Positions 8,224 to 16,755 of a DNA stretch of 64,000 nucleotides are shown here, piece by piece; the first letter of the stretch is position 1, and every line of letters begins with the position of its first letter. Below the pieces are notes generated by a model that saw only the letters and a program-made list of their open reading frames with translations, was not told where the DNA came from and did no database searches. Both the position numbers and the translations under genes were made by a program. Source of the DNA: a virus. The DNA is taken from positions 1-64,000 of the IMG/VR virus record IMGVR_UViG_3300009514_000888, one strand, 5' to 3'.

Positions 8224-8934
8224 ATGGCTAAAGATATCATGGAAATGTTGGACGATCAATCATTGGATCGGCTGACAGGGGAAATCATGGATGCAATTCG
8301 AGAACAACCCGAAGGCTCTCGTTGGGATTCCGAATTCGGCATTTCCAAGGGAAAAATGCAAAGCTCAGGGACGAATACGTGGTTCATGTTTGATGTGGAA
8401 GATCAATCGTATTTGCGAGAATTCATTGCGGCCCTTTATGGACGAGAGATGGAGGAAGACGAGAATCAGAAGATCAGCGAATTTGTGAATAGACTCTCTT
8501 ATAATATAATAGATGATATCGTCATGCTTCGAGAACAAATTCGCCAGTCGGTGATGCCGGATTCTGATGTCAAAATTTTCCCTCTAGACAAAATTGTCAT
8601 TGATGTTATTGATATTGTTGATTTCTCATCGGTGCCAGAAGACGGCAAGTATTTGACCAGATGGCGCAAGATTCCTGGGTTCTCAGTGGACATGCCTCGG
8701 GTCATGGAATTTGTGGCAGATGTACAGGAAACCGACCACGATTTGACAGTTCAAGACATAGTGGAGAGAGAGCAGCTTAAGGGGAATCAGCTGTTTGATG
8801 GCGTGATTTCTGCGGATCGCGGAACTAAGTATCTGTATGATGTTACGCTTTCGTTCTTTGTAGACTACTCTCCGGCGTCTCCTGAGGAAATTCTGGCGGC
8901 GATAGAAGGAGAAAAGAACAAAAAGAACGAATAA
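8224..8934 (+). CDS. Unrecognised acidic protein
   Basis: A 236-residue acidic protein with GGAG before the ATG. The second half contains a hydrophobic repeat of Ile/Val/Asp (around residues 118-137) and a KYLYDVTLSFFVDY strand near the end, followed by a Lys/Asn-rich tail. No signal, no membrane segment, no recognised domain. Two small genes follow. Confidence 0.6.
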   Translation: MAKDIMEMLDDQSLDRLTGEIMDAIREQPEGSRWDSEFGISKGKMQSSGTNTWFMFDVEDQSYLREFIAALYGREMEEDENQKISEFVNRLSYNIIDDIVMLREQIRQSVMPDSDVKIFPLDKIVIDVIDIVDFSSVPEDGKYLTRWRKIPGFSVDMPRVMEFVADVQETDHDLTVQDIVEREQLKGNQLFDGVISADRGTKYLYDVTLSFFVDYSPASPEEILAAIEGEKNKKNE

Positions 8935-8971
8935 TGCAATGGCTTACTCCTTCTAACCAACAGGCAATCCA

Positions 8972-9199
8972 TTGAGACTGATTAGGGTCACTGCGCATGA
9001 ATATATGGCGATGGGACAGGATGGATTGCTTTGGTTTCGAATCAAGATGCCGCATTTGGACGAACAGTCTGGCAAATTGCTGGCAGGGCAAACATTCGCT
9101 AATCTTCAAGAATTATTGATGAAGGAAAAAGGTGGCATCCACGAAGAAGGAGGAAAAGGAAAAGAATGGATAGCATCAGAAGATGTAATTATTCAATAA
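8972..9199 (+). CDS. Unrecognised small protein
   Basis: A 75-residue frame from TTG 8972 (LRLIRVTAHEYMAMG). No clear ribosome-binding site is seen, so the start is doubtful. Its middle (LLWFRIKMPHLDEQSGK) looks like a beta hairpin and its tail is rich in Lys and Gly. No family recognised. Confidence 0.45.
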   Translation: MRLIRVTAHEYMAMGQDGLLWFRIKMPHLDEQSGKLLAGQTFANLQELLMKEKGGIHEEGGKGKEWIASEDVIIQ

Positions 9200-9229
9200 G
9201 CAATTGCCCTTGACCCAAGGAGATAGATA

Positions 9230-9580
9230 ATGGCAATTACAGTATCACCAGTTCAACAGCCTATCATTACTCTGAATAATGCGCCATTGGACTTGGATGT
9301 CGTGTCATCAGGATTAAGCGTGACGAAGGCAGGCGTGACTACCGCTAATGCTCCTGCGGTACTCCGTATTACGGCAGGCGCAGGCGCAACCATCCGCTAT
9401 ACGCTGAATGGCCGCAACCCCAACCTGGGCTCCACCGTTTACGATGGTCCCATTACGCTTCGCGAAAACACTAATGGTTTTTCGTCCTCCCGAACCATTG
9501 TCAAAGCGAAGGCATATGTTAATGGCGACTCCTCCGTAATCACTAGAGCAGAAATCAAGATTCATGCGGTGAATACCTGA
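9230..9580 (+). CDS. Chitobiase C-terminal-like beta-sandwich protein
   Basis: A 116-residue Ala/Thr/Asn-rich protein. The stretch around residues 58-100 (IRYTLNGRNPNLGSTVYDGP, then IVKAKAYVNGDSSV) matches the CHB_HEX_C-type fold, an immunoglobulin-like sandwich found at the C-termini of hexosaminidases and in many surface proteins. In a phage this would fit a small decoration or adhesive protein. CAAGGAGAT gives a strong ribosome-binding site. Confidence 0.7.
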   Translation: MAITVSPVQQPIITLNNAPLDLDVVSSGLSVTKAGVTTANAPAVLRITAGAGATIRYTLNGRNPNLGSTVYDGPITLRENTNGFSSSRTIVKAKAYVNGDSSVITRAEIKIHAVNT

Positions 9581-9803
9581 TCCCGACAACCCGCTATAAT
9601 GGCGGGATGAACGTTTTCGAGAATTTTCGCAGCTCGATTGGCATTATCCCAGTCGGGCTGTGTCTATTTGGGGACCACTTCTAGCCAAACTCCGGCACAT
9701 TTGAGGGTCTTGTTATTCATAAATGGATCGAACCTCGGTAACAACGCCGCGAGTTCATGTAGCAGGAATCGAACCCTTGTCACCTTTTTGAAAGGAATAA
9801 ATC
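9581..9803. other. Intergenic region before the DUF350 operon
   Basis: This 223-base gap holds a short hairpin (CCCGC at about 9590 with GGCGGG) around a TATAAT, and fragments resembling tRNA T-arms on the minus strand near 9727 and 9766, but no complete tRNA cloverleaf. A short frame from ATG 9608 reads 25 codons, a TAG, then 23 more to TAA at 9742. It is noted only because TAG may be read through in this genome. AAAGGAATAA at the right end is the ribosome-binding site of the next gene. Confidence 0.35.
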
Positions 9804-10688
9804 ATGGGTGAAGCAGTAACGTCCTCCCTATCACAGGTGTTCAGCATTTTGCCGTTCTTCGGGCTCCTGTTCGTCGCTCTTTACCTGGGCAAGCTCGTCT
9901 ACGACAAGACAACCTCATATCACTTTGATGATGAGCTGACCAACAAAGACAACCCCGCATTTGGCGCTCACTTGGCGCTCTATATGGTGGGACTGGCCAT
10001 TGCCCTGACAGGCGTACTGTTCGGCGCAAGCACGGATGTCGAAAATCTTGGCAGGGAATTCGGTTCGATGGCGATCTATGCCGCGCTCGCCATCATCCTG
10101 GTGCGGCTGAGCGTTTGGGTCAATGATCGCTGCATTCTGAATAAGTTCTCGATCGAGAAAGAGATGATTCAGGATCGCAATGTTGGAACCGCGTTTGTCG
10201 TTGGCGGCAGCTGCGTGGCCACAGGTCTGATTATCAACGGCGCAATGACAGGGTTTTCCGAAGGTATCCTGCAAGGTATTCGAGATGTTGTCATTTATTT
10301 CGCCGTTGGACAAGTCATCCTGATTGCCGGTTCGCATGTCTTTCAAGCCATTACCTCATACGATGTCCATCAGGTCATCGAGCATGACAATAACGTGGCG
10401 GCAGGAATCAGCTTTGGGGGGTTTCTGGTTGCACTGGGCATCATCACGCGAGCGTCGCTAGTCGGAGCATCGAGCGATATACTGGCGGAGATTGTGACAA
10501 CGCTTATTATTGCGGCTATTGGGATAGTCATTCTGGTCGCTGCTCGCGTTATTGCGGATAGAGTGATCCTGCCGAAGTCGCCGTTGTCCAAAGAGGTTGC
10601 CGTTGATAAGAATGCAGGCGCAGCAGCGGTTGCGGCAAGCGTCTTCATTTGCTTGGCGCTCGTGTTCTCTGCGGCGATCACCATCTGA
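9804..10688 (+). CDS. Double DUF350 membrane protein
   Basis: A 294-residue integral membrane protein with about eight hydrophobic segments in two similar halves, each ending in a conserved Asn/Asp-Arg-x-Ile-Leu loop (VNDRCILNKFS near 110, IADRVILPKSP near 250). This is the DUF350 (YjfL) family. In bacteria such proteins are commonly encoded with PspA-family proteins and ion channels, exactly as here. It opens an operon of seven genes ending at 14596. The function of DUF350 is not established; a part in membrane integrity or ion flux is inferred from neighbours. Confidence 0.8.
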   Translation: MGEAVTSSLSQVFSILPFFGLLFVALYLGKLVYDKTTSYHFDDELTNKDNPAFGAHLALYMVGLAIALTGVLFGASTDVENLGREFGSMAIYAALAIILVRLSVWVNDRCILNKFSIEKEMIQDRNVGTAFVVGGSCVATGLIINGAMTGFSEGILQGIRDVVIYFAVGQVILIAGSHVFQAITSYDVHQVIEHDNNVAAGISFGGFLVALGIITRASLVGASSDILAEIVTTLIIAAIGIVILVAARVIADRVILPKSPLSKEVAVDKNAGAAAVAASVFICLALVFSAAITI

Positions 10689-10730
10689 TCTGGTCTGTTT
10701 GAATTCCCACCACAAAAAAGGAACCAAAAG

Positions 10731-11417
10731 ATGAAGCACAAATTCAAGACATTCCTATTCGCGATGCTCGCGATTTTATCGGTTGCATTGGTTGTCCCCG
10801 AAGATGCTCTCGCTCGTCGCTCAGGCGGCGGGTTCAGCAGCGGCGGTAGCCGAAGCAGCAGCAGCAACAGCAACAGCCGAAGCAACAGCTGGAGTTCCAA
10901 GCGGCCATCCAGCGACACTGCCCGCGCCCCTTCCTCCACCCAAAAGACTACCACGCCTACGCGCTCGGCGGCGGACCAAAAGGCTTACGCTGCGGCGAAG
11001 AAGTCTGGAACGGCATATCAGAGCAAATCGCAGGCGCAGGACGCTTTCAAGACCAAGCATGCCAGCCAATACAAGCAGACGCCTACGCCTGGTTCGTCCG
11101 AGCCTGCTAAGAGGCCAGCCCATATCCCCGGCACGACCAGCGGCGCTGATGGCGCTACATACAATGTGACTTACAACGTAGAACGAGGCGGGTATGGGTA
11201 CATGTCTAGCGGGCGGTGGGTCATGTATGATGCTTTGGCGGATGCTGCGATGTTGAGCGTTCTCATGGGACAGCGGGGCTATTACTATCCCGGCGTTGCC
11301 GGTACACAGGGAACTGTGCAGACCTCAGCAGGCGCAGGAACGATTCTGTTAATCATCGGCATCGTGTTCATCGTCCTGCTGGTCATTGGCGCTGGTGTCG
11401 CGGCTGCAACGAGATAA
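10731..11417 (+). CDS. Exported Ser/Gly-rich protein with C-terminal membrane anchor
   Basis: A 228-residue protein with an N-terminal signal peptide (FLFAMLAILSVALVV, cut after ALA near 28), a long low-complexity region of Ser, Gly, Arg and Thr, a Tyr/Gly-rich region near 160, and a strong C-terminal transmembrane helix (TILLIIGIVFIVLLVIGAGV). It sits between DUF350 and the DUF4178-like gene. The position matches the YjfM-type member of yjf operons but I do not see sequence proof. AAAAGGAACC precedes the ATG. Confidence 0.6.
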   Translation: MKHKFKTFLFAMLAILSVALVVPEDALARRSGGGFSSGGSRSSSSNSNSRSNSWSSKRPSSDTARAPSSTQKTTTPTRSAADQKAYAAAKKSGTAYQSKSQAQDAFKTKHASQYKQTPTPGSSEPAKRPAHIPGTTSGADGATYNVTYNVERGGYGYMSSGRWVMYDALADAAMLSVLMGQRGYYYPGVAGTQGTVQTSAGAGTILLIIGIVFIVLLVIGAGVAAATR

Positions 11418-11468
11418 CGACCGTCGTTCAGGGGTGTGTTTCAGCCTATTTAACGAAGGTCAAAAAAA

Positions 11469-12134
11469 ATGCCATCACTAAACATAGCCGACTGGCGAAA
11501 AACCAAAAAGGGAGACATCGTCGTCCTCAAGGATGAGCAGACGCTTTCGGACTTGCTTGCGGACAAGAACCCGGATGCTCTGCGCGGGCTGGAACTGACA
11601 GTGGTCAGTCAGCAGTCGATCCGCCAAGAGCAAGGTATTGTTGAATGGCTGCTCTATGAGCTCAAGGGCTATGAAATCCCGTTGTTTTTTATGATCAAGA
11701 TCGTTGAAGATGAGGTAGACATTCGCATCTACTACGTCCCGGACGATTTTGAAGCAGGCTCCAGAAAAGATCAGATAAATGCTGGAAGATTTTGGCTGTT
11801 CCAGGAGCCAGATGATCCCGACAACTTCGTGCCATGCGACTTGGAATTCCAGGACCAATTCGAGCAGGACGTAGATGGCGGTAAAAGAACCATCCGATAT
11901 CCCGCGAAAGGCCCGCCTCTCTATGGCGAGAGCAAGTCTCCTGGAGATAATTCCCCGACTTTTACAACTGTCATTGAATACTTGGCGAATCAACCCTGCG
12001 AAAACCCTGAATGCCTCATCGTGGAGTATGGGGGCATGGACGCCAAAGGTAATGCCATCCCCGAAGGCGGACACGTGACGTTTATGCAAGGGGCGAACAT
12101 AAATGTCCATGACATTGAAATACTGCCAGTGTAA
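11469..12134 (+). CDS. DUF4178/DUF2491-like cytosolic protein
   Basis: A 221-residue soluble, acidic protein. The region EWLLYELKGYE (about residue 58) and the following beta-rich segment resemble DUF4178 or DUF2491 (YjfK) proteins that accompany PspA and DUF350 in bacterial operons. The family assignment is tentative and rests partly on the neighbours. GAAGG lies before the ATG. No membrane segment. Confidence 0.5.
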   Translation: MPSLNIADWRKTKKGDIVVLKDEQTLSDLLADKNPDALRGLELTVVSQQSIRQEQGIVEWLLYELKGYEIPLFFMIKIVEDEVDIRIYYVPDDFEAGSRKDQINAGRFWLFQEPDDPDNFVPCDLEFQDQFEQDVDGGKRTIRYPAKGPPLYGESKSPGDNSPTFTTVIEYLANQPCENPECLIVEYGGMDAKGNAIPEGGHVTFMQGANINVHDIEILPV

Positions 12135-12172
12135 CCCTGCTGTGTCACCACTGCATTATAAAGGAGCCAATC

Positions 12173-12637
12173 ATGGCAAATGCGTCGAATATCCAAACCC
12201 TTGACGATGTAGTCGAGGCGCTGAGCAAGCTGGGATACTCAGCGAAGAAAACCGAGGACGGAAGCGCCGTTCTTACGGCGGTCGGCGGCCCGAAGCAGCC
12301 ATTCAGTACCGTGATTACTCAAGACGAAAATCAAACGCATCTGACGATCAATTGCCAGGTTGCCGCTTCTGGTCAAATCAACGAGGATGCCAAGGATGAT
12401 TTCTTGGTATCTGCGCTGGATGCCAATACTCGTCTTGCTCCTTTCTCGATAGCGCTGATTACGGCGAGCGATGGGCATGAGGGAGATGACGACTTCCCTA
12501 TAGTCCTGACAAATCGTATCCCTGTTGGCGATTTGTCCATTGGGGAATTGGAAGCCGCCATGAATAGTCTCCTTCGCGCCATCATGGGTGCCCGCGAGAC
12601 ATTGGAGGTTGGACTGGGCAAAGCCGTTACTGCTTAA
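12173..12637 (+). CDS. YbjN/secretion-chaperone-like protein
   Basis: A 154-residue protein with strong AAAGGAG. The order of elements, an N-terminal helix, a beta sheet with alternating hydrophobics, the NTRLAPFSIALI strand near 86, then a C-terminal helix from IGELEAAMNSLL, matches the YbjN/type III secretion chaperone-like fold. DUF2170 (YjfI) proteins fill this position in related operons, so the two are alternatives. Probably a cytosolic partner of the PspA-like or channel protein (inference). Confidence 0.5.
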   Translation: MANASNIQTLDDVVEALSKLGYSAKKTEDGSAVLTAVGGPKQPFSTVITQDENQTHLTINCQVAASGQINEDAKDDFLVSALDANTRLAPFSIALITASDGHEGDDDFPIVLTNRIPVGDLSIGELEAAMNSLLRAIMGARETLEVGLGKAVTA

Positions 12638-12700
12638 TCAGCAGTGGGCATGTCCATTGCTGATCATGGATCATTTATCACTAAAACAAAGGAATACACT

Positions 12701-13375
12701 ATGGCCAGTCTTTTTAAGGCAATCAAAAACTGGATACGAGGTAAGCGCGACGACGCGGCTAGCGCCATTGGCGATCCAGTCCGGGATGGCAAGTTTGCAA
12801 TCGAGGACTCGAAGAAGCAGATCGCGGAGTATCGGTCGCAGATCGCGAAAGCGATGGCTGCAACCAAGCAGATCGAGCGTGAGCGAGAATCTGCCCAGAA
12901 CGATGTCAAAAAGTATGGCAACATTGCCAAGCAAGCGGCGTCGATGGGATCGGAGAAGGATGTCCGCGAAGCCGTGACACAGAAGAATCGCGCCAAGGCG
13001 CGCGTCGATCAGCTGAAGGTGGATATCGACCGGAACAACAAGATCACCGATAACCTTCGGATGCATCTGCTGCGAGCAGAAGCCAAGATTGCAGATGCAG
13101 AAAACAACCATACCATTCTCGCTGCTCGGTCAGAGGGCGCAAAGGCTCGCAAGGCGCTTGCTCAGGCGCATACGGAGTTTACCACTGGCGACAATCCGCT
13201 GTCGGCTCTCGATGAGCTGGAGAATGCCGTGAACGCTGATGAGGCGGAAGCGGAAGCTATAGAGGAATTGGTTGGTTTGGACGAGGACGGGATGACGCTG
13301 GAAGAGCGCTACGGCAGCAGCGGCGATTCGAATGTCGATGCTGAAGTCGAAAAGCTCATGGCATCTGCCAAGTAA
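12701..13375 (+). CDS. PspA/IM30-family protein
   Basis: A 224-residue coiled-coil protein of the PspA/IM30 (YjfJ) family. It starts MASLFKAIKNWIRGK, an amphipathic membrane-binding helix, followed by long helices rich in Ala, Lys, Gln and Glu (about 25-160) and an acidic C-terminus. PspA proteins coat stressed inner membranes and keep the proton barrier. AAAGGAAT precedes the chosen ATG. It sits in an operon with DUF350 and a GluR0-like channel, an arrangement typical of bacterial envelope-stress modules but unusual in a phage. Confidence 0.85.
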   Translation: MASLFKAIKNWIRGKRDDAASAIGDPVRDGKFAIEDSKKQIAEYRSQIAKAMAATKQIERERESAQNDVKKYGNIAKQAASMGSEKDVREAVTQKNRAKARVDQLKVDIDRNNKITDNLRMHLLRAEAKIADAENNHTILAARSEGAKARKALAQAHTEFTTGDNPLSALDELENAVNADEAEAEAIEELVGLDEDGMTLEERYGSSGDSNVDAEVEKLMASAK

Positions 13376-13401
13376 GGCTTCGGAGCGACGCTGTTCCTTA
13401 T

Positions 13402-13435
13402 GGCTGCTAGGGCACAAATGCCCTTGCAGCCTTTT
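13402..13435 (+). terminator. Terminator between PspA-like and channel genes
   Basis: A 12-bp stem with one T-T mismatch (13402-13413 with 13420-13431, loop ACAAAT) is followed by TTTT. It would reduce read-through from the five upstream genes into the channel gene and so set lower channel expression. Confidence 0.7.
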
Positions 13436-13448
13436 CGGATGGGAAACC

Positions 13449-14522
13449 ATGAGGTACTGCCCAATTATTCTTGTTCTTCTGCTCATCAGCCCTGCGCTGG
13501 CTCAAAAAAAGCTAGTAGTCAATGTCCACGAGTTTGAGCCGATGGTCATCAAGCATGGCGATACCTGGACTGGATTCGATATCGAACTCTGGGATGCCAT
13601 TGCCAAGACAAATGGCTGGGAATATGAGATTCAAGAAACGGCGTTCCCTGACATCTTTGTCAATCTTCGTGACGGGAAGGCGGACGCTGGTTTGTCGGGA
13701 ATAACCATCAACAAGAAACGAGAGGAATCGATTGACTTCTCTCATTCTTACTATGACAGCGGACTCAAGATTGCTATTCGCAAGGGAGACGCCGAATATG
13801 ATTTGAGAGATATGCATTATCTTAAGCTGTTTGTGACTTCTCTGTTGAATCCTGCTCTTCTGGAGATAGGATTGTTCCTGGTCTTGTTCATATTGGTTGC
13901 GGCTCATGTTGTTTGGGCTGCGGAGAGAGGAACGGCGCACCTTGAGGGCGCATCTATTAATGATAACTACTGGACCGGCATTTGGCAATCGATTTATTTC
14001 TGCACGGTCACGACTTCTACGGTAGGTTATGGCGATTTTACAGCGCGGAGAATTGCTGGACGTATTGTGGTTCTTATGCTGATTATCTTCGGCATCGCGG
14101 TGTTTGCCAACTTTACCGCGATCTTGTCAGCAGACTATACGTTTGATAAGCTCAGTTACAACGTCAACAGCCTTGAGGACTTGAGAGGGAAGACGGTCGC
14201 TACGCGAGCCGAGACGACGAGCGTCCCTGTGATTGAGGAGGCGGGGGGGGAGGTTTTCGCGACGGAGACGCTGCGTGAGGCGTTTTTGAGTCTAGAGGCG
14301 GGTCGCGTAGATGCTGTCGTGTTCGACGCTCCAGCGGTCGATTTCTATGTCAAGAATGGCGATAACCTCGTCGTGGTGCCGGGCGTATTCAAGCCACAGG
14401 ACTATGGGATTGCGTTGCAGACCAATAGCGATTTGCGAGAGAGTATCAACCAGTCATTGTTGGAGATTCAAGAGAGCGGACGTTATAAAGAACTGCGCGA
14501 ACGCTGGTTTGGAGCACAATAA
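13449..14522 (+). CDS. GluR0-like potassium channel
   Basis: A 357-residue protein. Residues 1-18 form a signal peptide (CPIILVLLLISPALAQ). Residues 22-118 are lobe 1 of a periplasmic amino-acid-binding domain (SBP_bac_3), 138-156 the first membrane helix, 180-196 the pore helix and filter with TVGYGD at 191-196, 205-228 the second membrane helix, and 240-357 lobe 2 of the binding domain. This split domain with inserted K+ pore is the architecture of prokaryotic glutamate-receptor channels. The ligand is unknown. The ATG at 13449 precedes the signal peptide; GGATGGG lies upstream. Its TAA overlaps the next ATG. Confidence 0.9.
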   Translation: MRYCPIILVLLLISPALAQKKLVVNVHEFEPMVIKHGDTWTGFDIELWDAIAKTNGWEYEIQETAFPDIFVNLRDGKADAGLSGITINKKREESIDFSHSYYDSGLKIAIRKGDAEYDLRDMHYLKLFVTSLLNPALLEIGLFLVLFILVAAHVVWAAERGTAHLEGASINDNYWTGIWQSIYFCTVTTSTVGYGDFTARRIAGRIVVLMLIIFGIAVFANFTAILSADYTFDKLSYNVNSLEDLRGKTVATRAETTSVPVIEEAGGEVFATETLREAFLSLEAGRVDAVVFDAPAVDFYVKNGDNLVVVPGVFKPQDYGIALQTNSDLRESINQSLLEIQESGRYKELRERWFGAQ

Positions 14523-14596
14523 TGGTATGGATTTTTTCAATAACAGCCAGCGTCATTGCTATTGGCATCGGCATTTTGATATGGGGAGGCGGGTGA
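14522..14596 (+). CDS. 24-residue membrane peptide
   Basis: ATG overlaps the channel stop (TAATG). The peptide MVWIFSITASVIAIGIGILI plus WGGG is a single transmembrane helix with no other features. Overlap with the channel gene suggests coupled translation and a small channel-associated subunit, as for many bacterial membrane microproteins. Too short for a family assignment. Confidence 0.5.
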   Translation: MVWIFSITASVIAIGIGILIWGGG

Positions 14597-14661
14597 AGCT
14601 CCTCCAAGGAGGGCAAGTATTGCTCTACCAAAAAAAGCAAATCGATTAAAAAGGACATTTG

Positions 14662-15003
14662 ATGGCTCAGTTTTTTTCTATGCCCTATCATGTCGGCTGG
14701 GATTTCTTCTCTCCCGATCCTGGCAAAGAAGAATCCATGAATTGTCGCGCTTGCGGCGAGATTATGGATGTGACGCGGAATGTCGATGGGCCGAGGGGTT
14801 GGGCGTCGGCCATGTCCGGTCGCAAGTCATTGCATGACGCTTTTGTTTGTCCTCATGCCGGAAGAGGATGGCATGATCAATTGATTGAATTGCTGAAATT
14901 GATTCGCGATACTCCCAGCCAGAAAATTGCAGACATGCTTCAAGAGGAAGTGGATCAAGTTAAGCAAACAAAACGCTCATCTCGCAAAAAGTTTGAAGAC
15001 TGA
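14662..15003 (+). CDS. Zinc-binding phage protein
   Basis: A 113-residue protein with AAAGGACATTTG before ATG 14662. The core CRAC near residue 30 and a later CPH...GRGWHDQ segment (near 66) supply likely zinc ligands. The pattern NVDGPRGWASAMSGRKS followed by a Cys/His pair reads like a small conserved phage protein, function unknown. The C-terminus is a basic helix. Confidence 0.55.
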   Translation: MAQFFSMPYHVGWDFFSPDPGKEESMNCRACGEIMDVTRNVDGPRGWASAMSGRKSLHDAFVCPHAGRGWHDQLIELLKLIRDTPSQKIADMLQEEVDQVKQTKRSSRKKFED

Positions 15004-15020
15004 ACTCATTTCTACGCGGA

Positions 15021-15056
15021 TGAACTGCCTACCACTTTAGGTAGTGGCCCCTCAAG
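15021..15056. repeat. Weak IS200/IS605-like end hairpin
   Basis: GAACTGCCTACC, a short loop, GGTAG and then TGGCCCCTCAAG. The layout resembles the hairpin at 60-96 (GAAC, C-rich stem, CTTT loop, G-rich stem, TCAA), but the stem is shorter and less perfect. It lies in the 95-base gap before the glycosylase gene. Could be chance. Confidence 0.25.
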
Positions 15057-15098
15057 AATATGCCACTCAAGTCATAACCAGATCAGACTTTCGTCGGC

Positions 15099-15740
15099 TT
15101 GAGTGAGAAGCATGTCTGTATTATCTGTTGCATGATCAACCCCGATTTTATCACGAACTATGAGCGCACTGTGGCTGAGCTTCAGGAGTTTCTCATGTTC
15201 TGTATTGTCGTGGCCGGGAAGCAGGCATGGGTTATGTCCAGGAAGCTGGACGGATTTATGATCGACTTGTTTATGGCTAGTGGTATCGAATTGCCTTTTG
15301 AAGCAATGGATGATGTGGATGATAACGGCTTATTGATGCAACTTCTGGTGTCTAATAAGTTGGGGAATTATAGAAAACTCTATCGGTGTTTTAAGGAGAT
15401 CATTAGGGCAGACCTCGATTTGAGAGGCTGTACCGTTGAAGAACTGGAAGAGATTCACGGGATCGGCCCCAAAACTGCTCGTTATTTTGTTCTGCACTCC
15501 AGAGAGGAGGCAGAAGTTGCCTGTCTAGACACGCATATCTTGAGATGGCTGCGATGGCAGGGACATGATGCGCCTTTCTCGACGCCAACTGGTAAAAAGT
15601 ATCAGGAGCTAGAAAGACAATTTATCCAGGAAGCTGCGAAGCGGGATATGACGATAGCAGAGTTAGACCTTAAGATTTGGGTGGAGAGCAGGCGTCCTAC
15701 GCCAAAGCCCTGGATTAAGCATGGAGCTGGAGTGGAATAG
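15099..15740 (+). CDS. HhH-GPD-type DNA glycosylase-like protein
   Basis: A protein of up to 213 residues. The segment EELEEIHGIGPKTARYFVL (about 113-131) is a helix-hairpin-helix, followed 20 residues on by CLDTHILRWL, which carries the aspartate typical of HhH-GPD base-excision glycosylases. It would remove damaged bases. The frame opens with TTG at 15099; ATG 15132 is an alternative, and neither has a clear ribosome-binding site. The TAG stop overlaps the methyltransferase start by 20 bases. Confidence 0.7.
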   Translation: MSEKHVCIICCMINPDFITNYERTVAELQEFLMFCIVVAGKQAWVMSRKLDGFMIDLFMASGIELPFEAMDDVDDNGLLMQLLVSNKLGNYRKLYRCFKEIIRADLDLRGCTVEELEEIHGIGPKTARYFVLHSREEAEVACLDTHILRWLRWQGHDAPFSTPTGKKYQELERQFIQEAAKRDMTIAELDLKIWVESRRPTPKPWIKHGAGVE

Positions 15741-16572
15741 ATTGTATTGCGGTGATAATATGCCCATCTTGGAGGAGATGGTGAGACAAAAATTATCATT
15801 CAATCTTATTCTTACTGATCCGCCATATTCGATTGGCAAGGACTTCGGCAATAATACGGATTCCCTGGAATTGCAAGAGTTCTTGAACGGGGTAGAAAAG
15901 CGTCTAGCACTGATGGATAATCTGCTATCTAACAATGGCAGCATTGTTTGGTTTTGCACTCATCGATATGTAGGTCATATTCAAATGCTTATGTATCAAT
16001 TCTTCAAATATCGCCGTCTGATGATCTGGCATTATAAGAATGGGATGTCTCGCCAGGTTAAAGAGCCTGTCACTGAATACGATCCTTTCCTCTGGTTTAG
16101 CAAGACTGATCGTTTCGTCTATAACCTTGACGATGTTCGTGTTCCATACAAAACGACCAGAGTCAAGAACCCTGTTTACAAGAAAGACAAGGATGGGAAT
16201 AAGCGGGCTTGGTTGCCAAATCCCAAGGGAGCGAAGCGGGGAGATGTTTGGGAATATCCTACTTTGGCAGGGAAAAGATACGAAGATGAGAGGACGGGGC
16301 ATCCTACACAGAAGCCACAGGAATTCATGATTGATCTGATTAAATCATTTTGCCCGAAGAATGCCGATGGAAAGTATGAGGGGCGTGTTCTGGACCCTTA
16401 TATTGGCTCTGGCACAACTGCTGTTTGTTGCGAGCATATCAACAAGATGGGAGATCACAAGATTCGCTGGATGGGCATAGAGATGGAGCGGCAATGGATA
16501 GATGAAGGGAATAGACGAATAGAGGAAGAGAGGGATCGTGTGGTGATTGATGTGGACTTATTTGGAGCCTGA
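15721..16572 (+). CDS. DNA methyltransferase (N6_N4 family, DPPY)
   Basis: A 283-residue beta-class amino-methyltransferase. The catalytic motif DPPY is at 33-36, and the S-adenosylmethionine-binding motif (LDPYIGSGTT) lies near residue 225, an order typical of the beta class. DPPY favours N6-adenine methylation. No restriction enzyme is adjacent, so it is probably a solitary enzyme that protects phage DNA. GTGHPTQKP near 195 is also typical. Confidence 0.85.
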   Translation: MELEWNRLYCGDNMPILEEMVRQKLSFNLILTDPPYSIGKDFGNNTDSLELQEFLNGVEKRLALMDNLLSNNGSIVWFCTHRYVGHIQMLMYQFFKYRRLMIWHYKNGMSRQVKEPVTEYDPFLWFSKTDRFVYNLDDVRVPYKTTRVKNPVYKKDKDGNKRAWLPNPKGAKRGDVWEYPTLAGKRYEDERTGHPTQKPQEFMIDLIKSFCPKNADGKYEGRVLDPYIGSGTTAVCCEHINKMGDHKIRWMGIEMERQWIDEGNRRIEEERDRVVIDVDLFGA

Positions 16573-16573
16573 A

Positions 16574-16753
16574 ATGAAAGATATCCATGAATTAGAAAAT
16601 GCTCAATTGGAGGCTGTTCAAGAGCAGATGAAGGCAAAGGATGAGATACGGTCAGCTATGAATAGATTTTTTGATGCCAGTCGAAAGAGAACAGAGACAG
16701 AAGTAAATCTTAGAGTAGCGGAAGAAATGCACCAAAGATTACAGGAGAAATAA
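16574..16753 (+). CDS. Short coiled-coil protein
   Basis: A 59-residue, fully helical and charged protein (MKDIHELENAQLEAVQEQMK onward) starting one base after the methyltransferase stop, with TTGGAGCC upstream. Heptad spacing of Leu, Met and Val suggests a coiled coil. No family recognised. The next ATG begins two bases after its stop. Confidence 0.5.
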   Translation: MKDIHELENAQLEAVQEQMKAKDEIRSAMNRFFDASRKRTETEVNLRVAEEMHQRLQEK

Positions 16754-16755
16754 AA

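Noticed and set aside
9700-9800. Minus-strand tRNA before the DUF350 operon
   Set aside because: Only T-arm-like pieces are present; no anticodon stem or acceptor pairing can be formed.
10370-10954. Long open frame on the minus strand opposite the DUF350 gene (194 codons)
   Set aside because: It mirrors the codon pattern of the DUF350 and exported-protein genes, has Arg/Leu-rich low complexity, and the + strand genes have clear domains and ribosome-binding sites.
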